Assembly: GCA_018715545.1 (NCBI GenBank)
Contig: DVLK01000023.1
Span: 1 to 16,470 of the forward strand
Length of the DNA stretch: 16,470 bases
Reading direction: 5' to 3'
DNA from: Candidatus Caccovivens faecavium
Lineage (GTDB): Bacteria; Bacillota; Clostridia; Christensenellales; UBA1242
The translations under genes were made by a program, and so were the position numbers. Each line of letters starts with the position of its first letter. Position 1 is the stretch's first letter. The notes beneath the pieces are model-generated. The model did no database searches. It was not told the DNA's origin and worked only from the letters and a program-made list of their open reading frames with translations. This document shows positions 15,286 to 16,470 of the stretch, piece after piece.

Positions 15286-16386
15286 TTACCACATTTTTTC
15301 CTTTTTTCTCAAAATAACAATTAGGATGATTGCGGCAATGACGATGAGAACTAAAATAATTAATACGATTATAAGCCATAAGTAAGAATAAGTTTCATCT
15401 TTAATTGTCGTGACAGTGGTAACATAGGAAGTTATAATATTTCCTTCTGTATCATAGATGGTACAAGATATATCAAATCTTCCTTCCACATCGTTACTAT
15501 CGAATAAAAAGTCATTTCCATACATGTCCCGTTCAGTGTCTTTTTCGTTGTTATCGCCATAACTTGGCCAGAGGGCACTGCGATAATCTTGTTCGCCAGT
15601 CTTATCCGCTTCCCGCATCACATATCTTGTGTTGTCCTTGCCTATGCCTGTTACCGACCAGACTATGTGGCTTGGATTGACATACTTATAATCATCTTCT
15701 TTAATTGAGATGTAGTATGTATTTAAAAATTTATCAGAACTATAAGTTTCAATATCAAAGCTTATTTGTCTATTTATAGTGTCTATATCGTCAGGAACAA
15801 CGGCAAAATACATATCGCCAAGAGTTTTTTCAAAGGTTTGACCGCTGTCACTATCTAGGTAACTATAAACAAAATCAAATTTGTAAATTCCAAATCCATC
15901 ACCGTAGAGGGCATTTTCAATAATCTCTTCTGGTTCATCTATATAAAATGTTAAAACTTTGTTTTCAAGTACATTATTATTAATTGTTTCTTCGTATAAT
16001 GTTCGTGTTTCTGTTGTGTTTTCATTCCAATTTTCCGTTTGCTTGTAGGATAAAATAAGTTTAAAGTTTATAAAAGTGTCGCTATTTCCTGAAATATAAT
16101 TTTCAATGTTAATGTTGATAAATTTCAGTTGTGACCAATTATAGTAGGCGTAATTGACAGTTCTGCCGTGTTCGTCATCTATAATCTGGACAGGCTCTTT
16201 GTAAGTTGGCGTCAGCACGTTTGATGAAGAGCGATAACCTGTGTAAGTGATTGAGAAGTTGCTGTCTGAACGCGATAGACTATTATCGTTTTGCGCCTTA
16301 GTATAAAATATAGGCATAAAAGCAAAGATGCCAAGTATTAGCATTAAGCTTGCAAAAATTAAACTATAAATTCCTTTTCTTGTCAT
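15286..16386 (-). CDS. Uncharacterised surface protein with N- and C-terminal membrane segments
   Basis: I do not recognise this 366-residue protein. It begins with a signal-peptide-like or anchoring hydrophobic stretch (about 7-28). About 300 polar residues rich in Asn, Asp, Thr, Ser and Tyr follow, then a strong membrane segment (about 334-358) and the short basic tail RKKEKMW. This is the layout of a type I surface protein with its body outside. The body has alternating strand-like patterns; residues about 235-330, with IVWSVTG and GRFDISCTIYDTEGNIITSY, look like an Ig/PKD-type sandwich (inference). No catalytic motif or LPxTG sorting signal is present. The ATG at 16386 follows TAAAAT by exactly 6 nt with no SD. 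It is convergent with the DUF421-DUF4363 operon. Adhesion or sensing roles are possible but unsupported. Confidence 0.75.
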   Translation of the reverse strand: MTRKGIYSLIFASLMLILGIFAFMPIFYTKAQNDNSLSRSDSNFSITYTGYRSSSNVLTPTYKEPVQIIDDEHGRTVNYAYYNWSQLKFININIENYISGNSDTFINFKLILSYKQTENWNENTTETRTLYEETINNNVLENKVLTFYIDEPEEIIENALYGDGFGIYKFDFVYSYLDSDSGQTFEKTLGDMYFAVVPDDIDTINRQISFDIETYSSDKFLNTYYISIKEDDYKYVNPSHIVWSVTGIGKDNTRYVMREADKTGEQDYRSALWPSYGDNNEKDTERDMYGNDFLFDSNDVEGRFDISCTIYDTEGNIITSYVTTVTTIKDETYSYLWLIIVLIILVLIVIAAIILIVILRKKEKMW

Positions 16387-16392
16387 AAGTTT

Positions 16393-16420
16393 ATTTTATC
16401 ACATTATTAATAAATTTAAA
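16393..16420 (-). promoter_or_regulatory. Candidate promoter of the surface-protein gene
   Basis: On the minus strand TTTAAA (16415-16420), 16 nt and TAAAAT (16393-16398) precede the ATG by exactly 6 nt. The -35 matches consensus at only four positions in an AT-rich region, so support comes mainly from the repeated 6-nt spacing. Confidence 0.45.
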
Positions 16421-16444
16421 AATGAATTTTGCATATTTTTTTAT

Positions 16445-16470
16445 TTGACAATTAATTTTTTTAAATTTAT
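16445..16470 (+). promoter_or_regulatory. Truncated promoter at the right edge, pointing out of the window
   Basis: A consensus TTGACA (16445-16450) is followed by 17 nt, after which TAT occupies the last three bases (16468-16470), as the start of a TATxxT box would. It would be divergent from the surface-protein gene and implies a plus-strand gene starting just beyond the window. Confidence 0.4.

Noticed and set aside
1..16470. CRISPR arrays, insertion sequences, tRNA or rRNA genes, phage genes
   Set aside because: No regular repeat-spacer pattern, transposase motif, tRNA cloverleaf or conserved rRNA segment was seen on either strand.

Overview
The window comes from an AT-rich, Gram-positive-type bacterial chromosome, most likely an uncultured low-GC Bacillota/Clostridia-like lineage. 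This rests on gene content: a RecD2 helicase with a ComF partner, a VanW-family wall protein, a SpoVB-like flippase, a DUF421/DUF4363 pair and a class II CCA enzyme without an HD domain. It also rests on the Shine-Dalgarno (SD) sequences that are present. I see no mobile element, CRISPR array, tRNA, rRNA or phage gene. The content is housekeeping and envelope functions with short intergenic regions, none over about 260 bp.

Layout. (1) 160-3154, minus strand: recD2 and comF overlap by 11 nt as an operon, ending at a 16-bp hairpin (42-77). (2) 3236-5066, plus: a small MarR-like regulator, then cysS, divergent from recD2, ending at a hairpin (5112-5141). (3) 5169-7817, minus: a large P-type ATPase, convergent with cysS. 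(4) 8022-9248, plus: tRNA nucleotidyltransferase (cca) with a structured leader, a strong SD and its own terminator. (5) 9511-11052, plus: a membrane-anchored VanW-family protein. (6) 11236-12111, plus: a TVP38/TMEM64-type membrane protein, convergent with a tiny LysM gene (12183-12350, minus) across a two-way terminator. (7) 12419-13948, plus: a SpoVB-like flippase. (8) 14073-15193, plus: DUF421 and DUF4363 membrane proteins, coupled by an ATGA overlap. (9) 15286-16386, minus: an unrecognised surface protein anchored at both ends, convergent with the DUF4363 gene across another two-way terminator.

The most unusual signal lies between the genes. Most genes that begin a transcript have a sigma-70-type -10 box only 6-10 nt upstream of the ATG and no SD. 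recD2, the vanW-like gene, DUF421 and the last gene have exactly 6 nt, the MarR-like and TVP38 genes 8 nt, and the ATPase 10 nt. With 6 nt, the expected transcription start is the A of the ATG itself, which predicts leaderless mRNAs. Genes inside operons or with a longer leader (cysS, cca, DUF4363, LysM) instead carry clear SDs 4-6 nt from the ATG. The window thus appears to use two initiation modes that follow operon position. Two apparent upstream TTG starts (ATPase, DUF421) coincide with the -35 boxes of these promoters, so those genes are shortened here. A further TTGACA at the right edge, followed 17 nt later by TAT at the last three bases, predicts another such promoter just outside the window.
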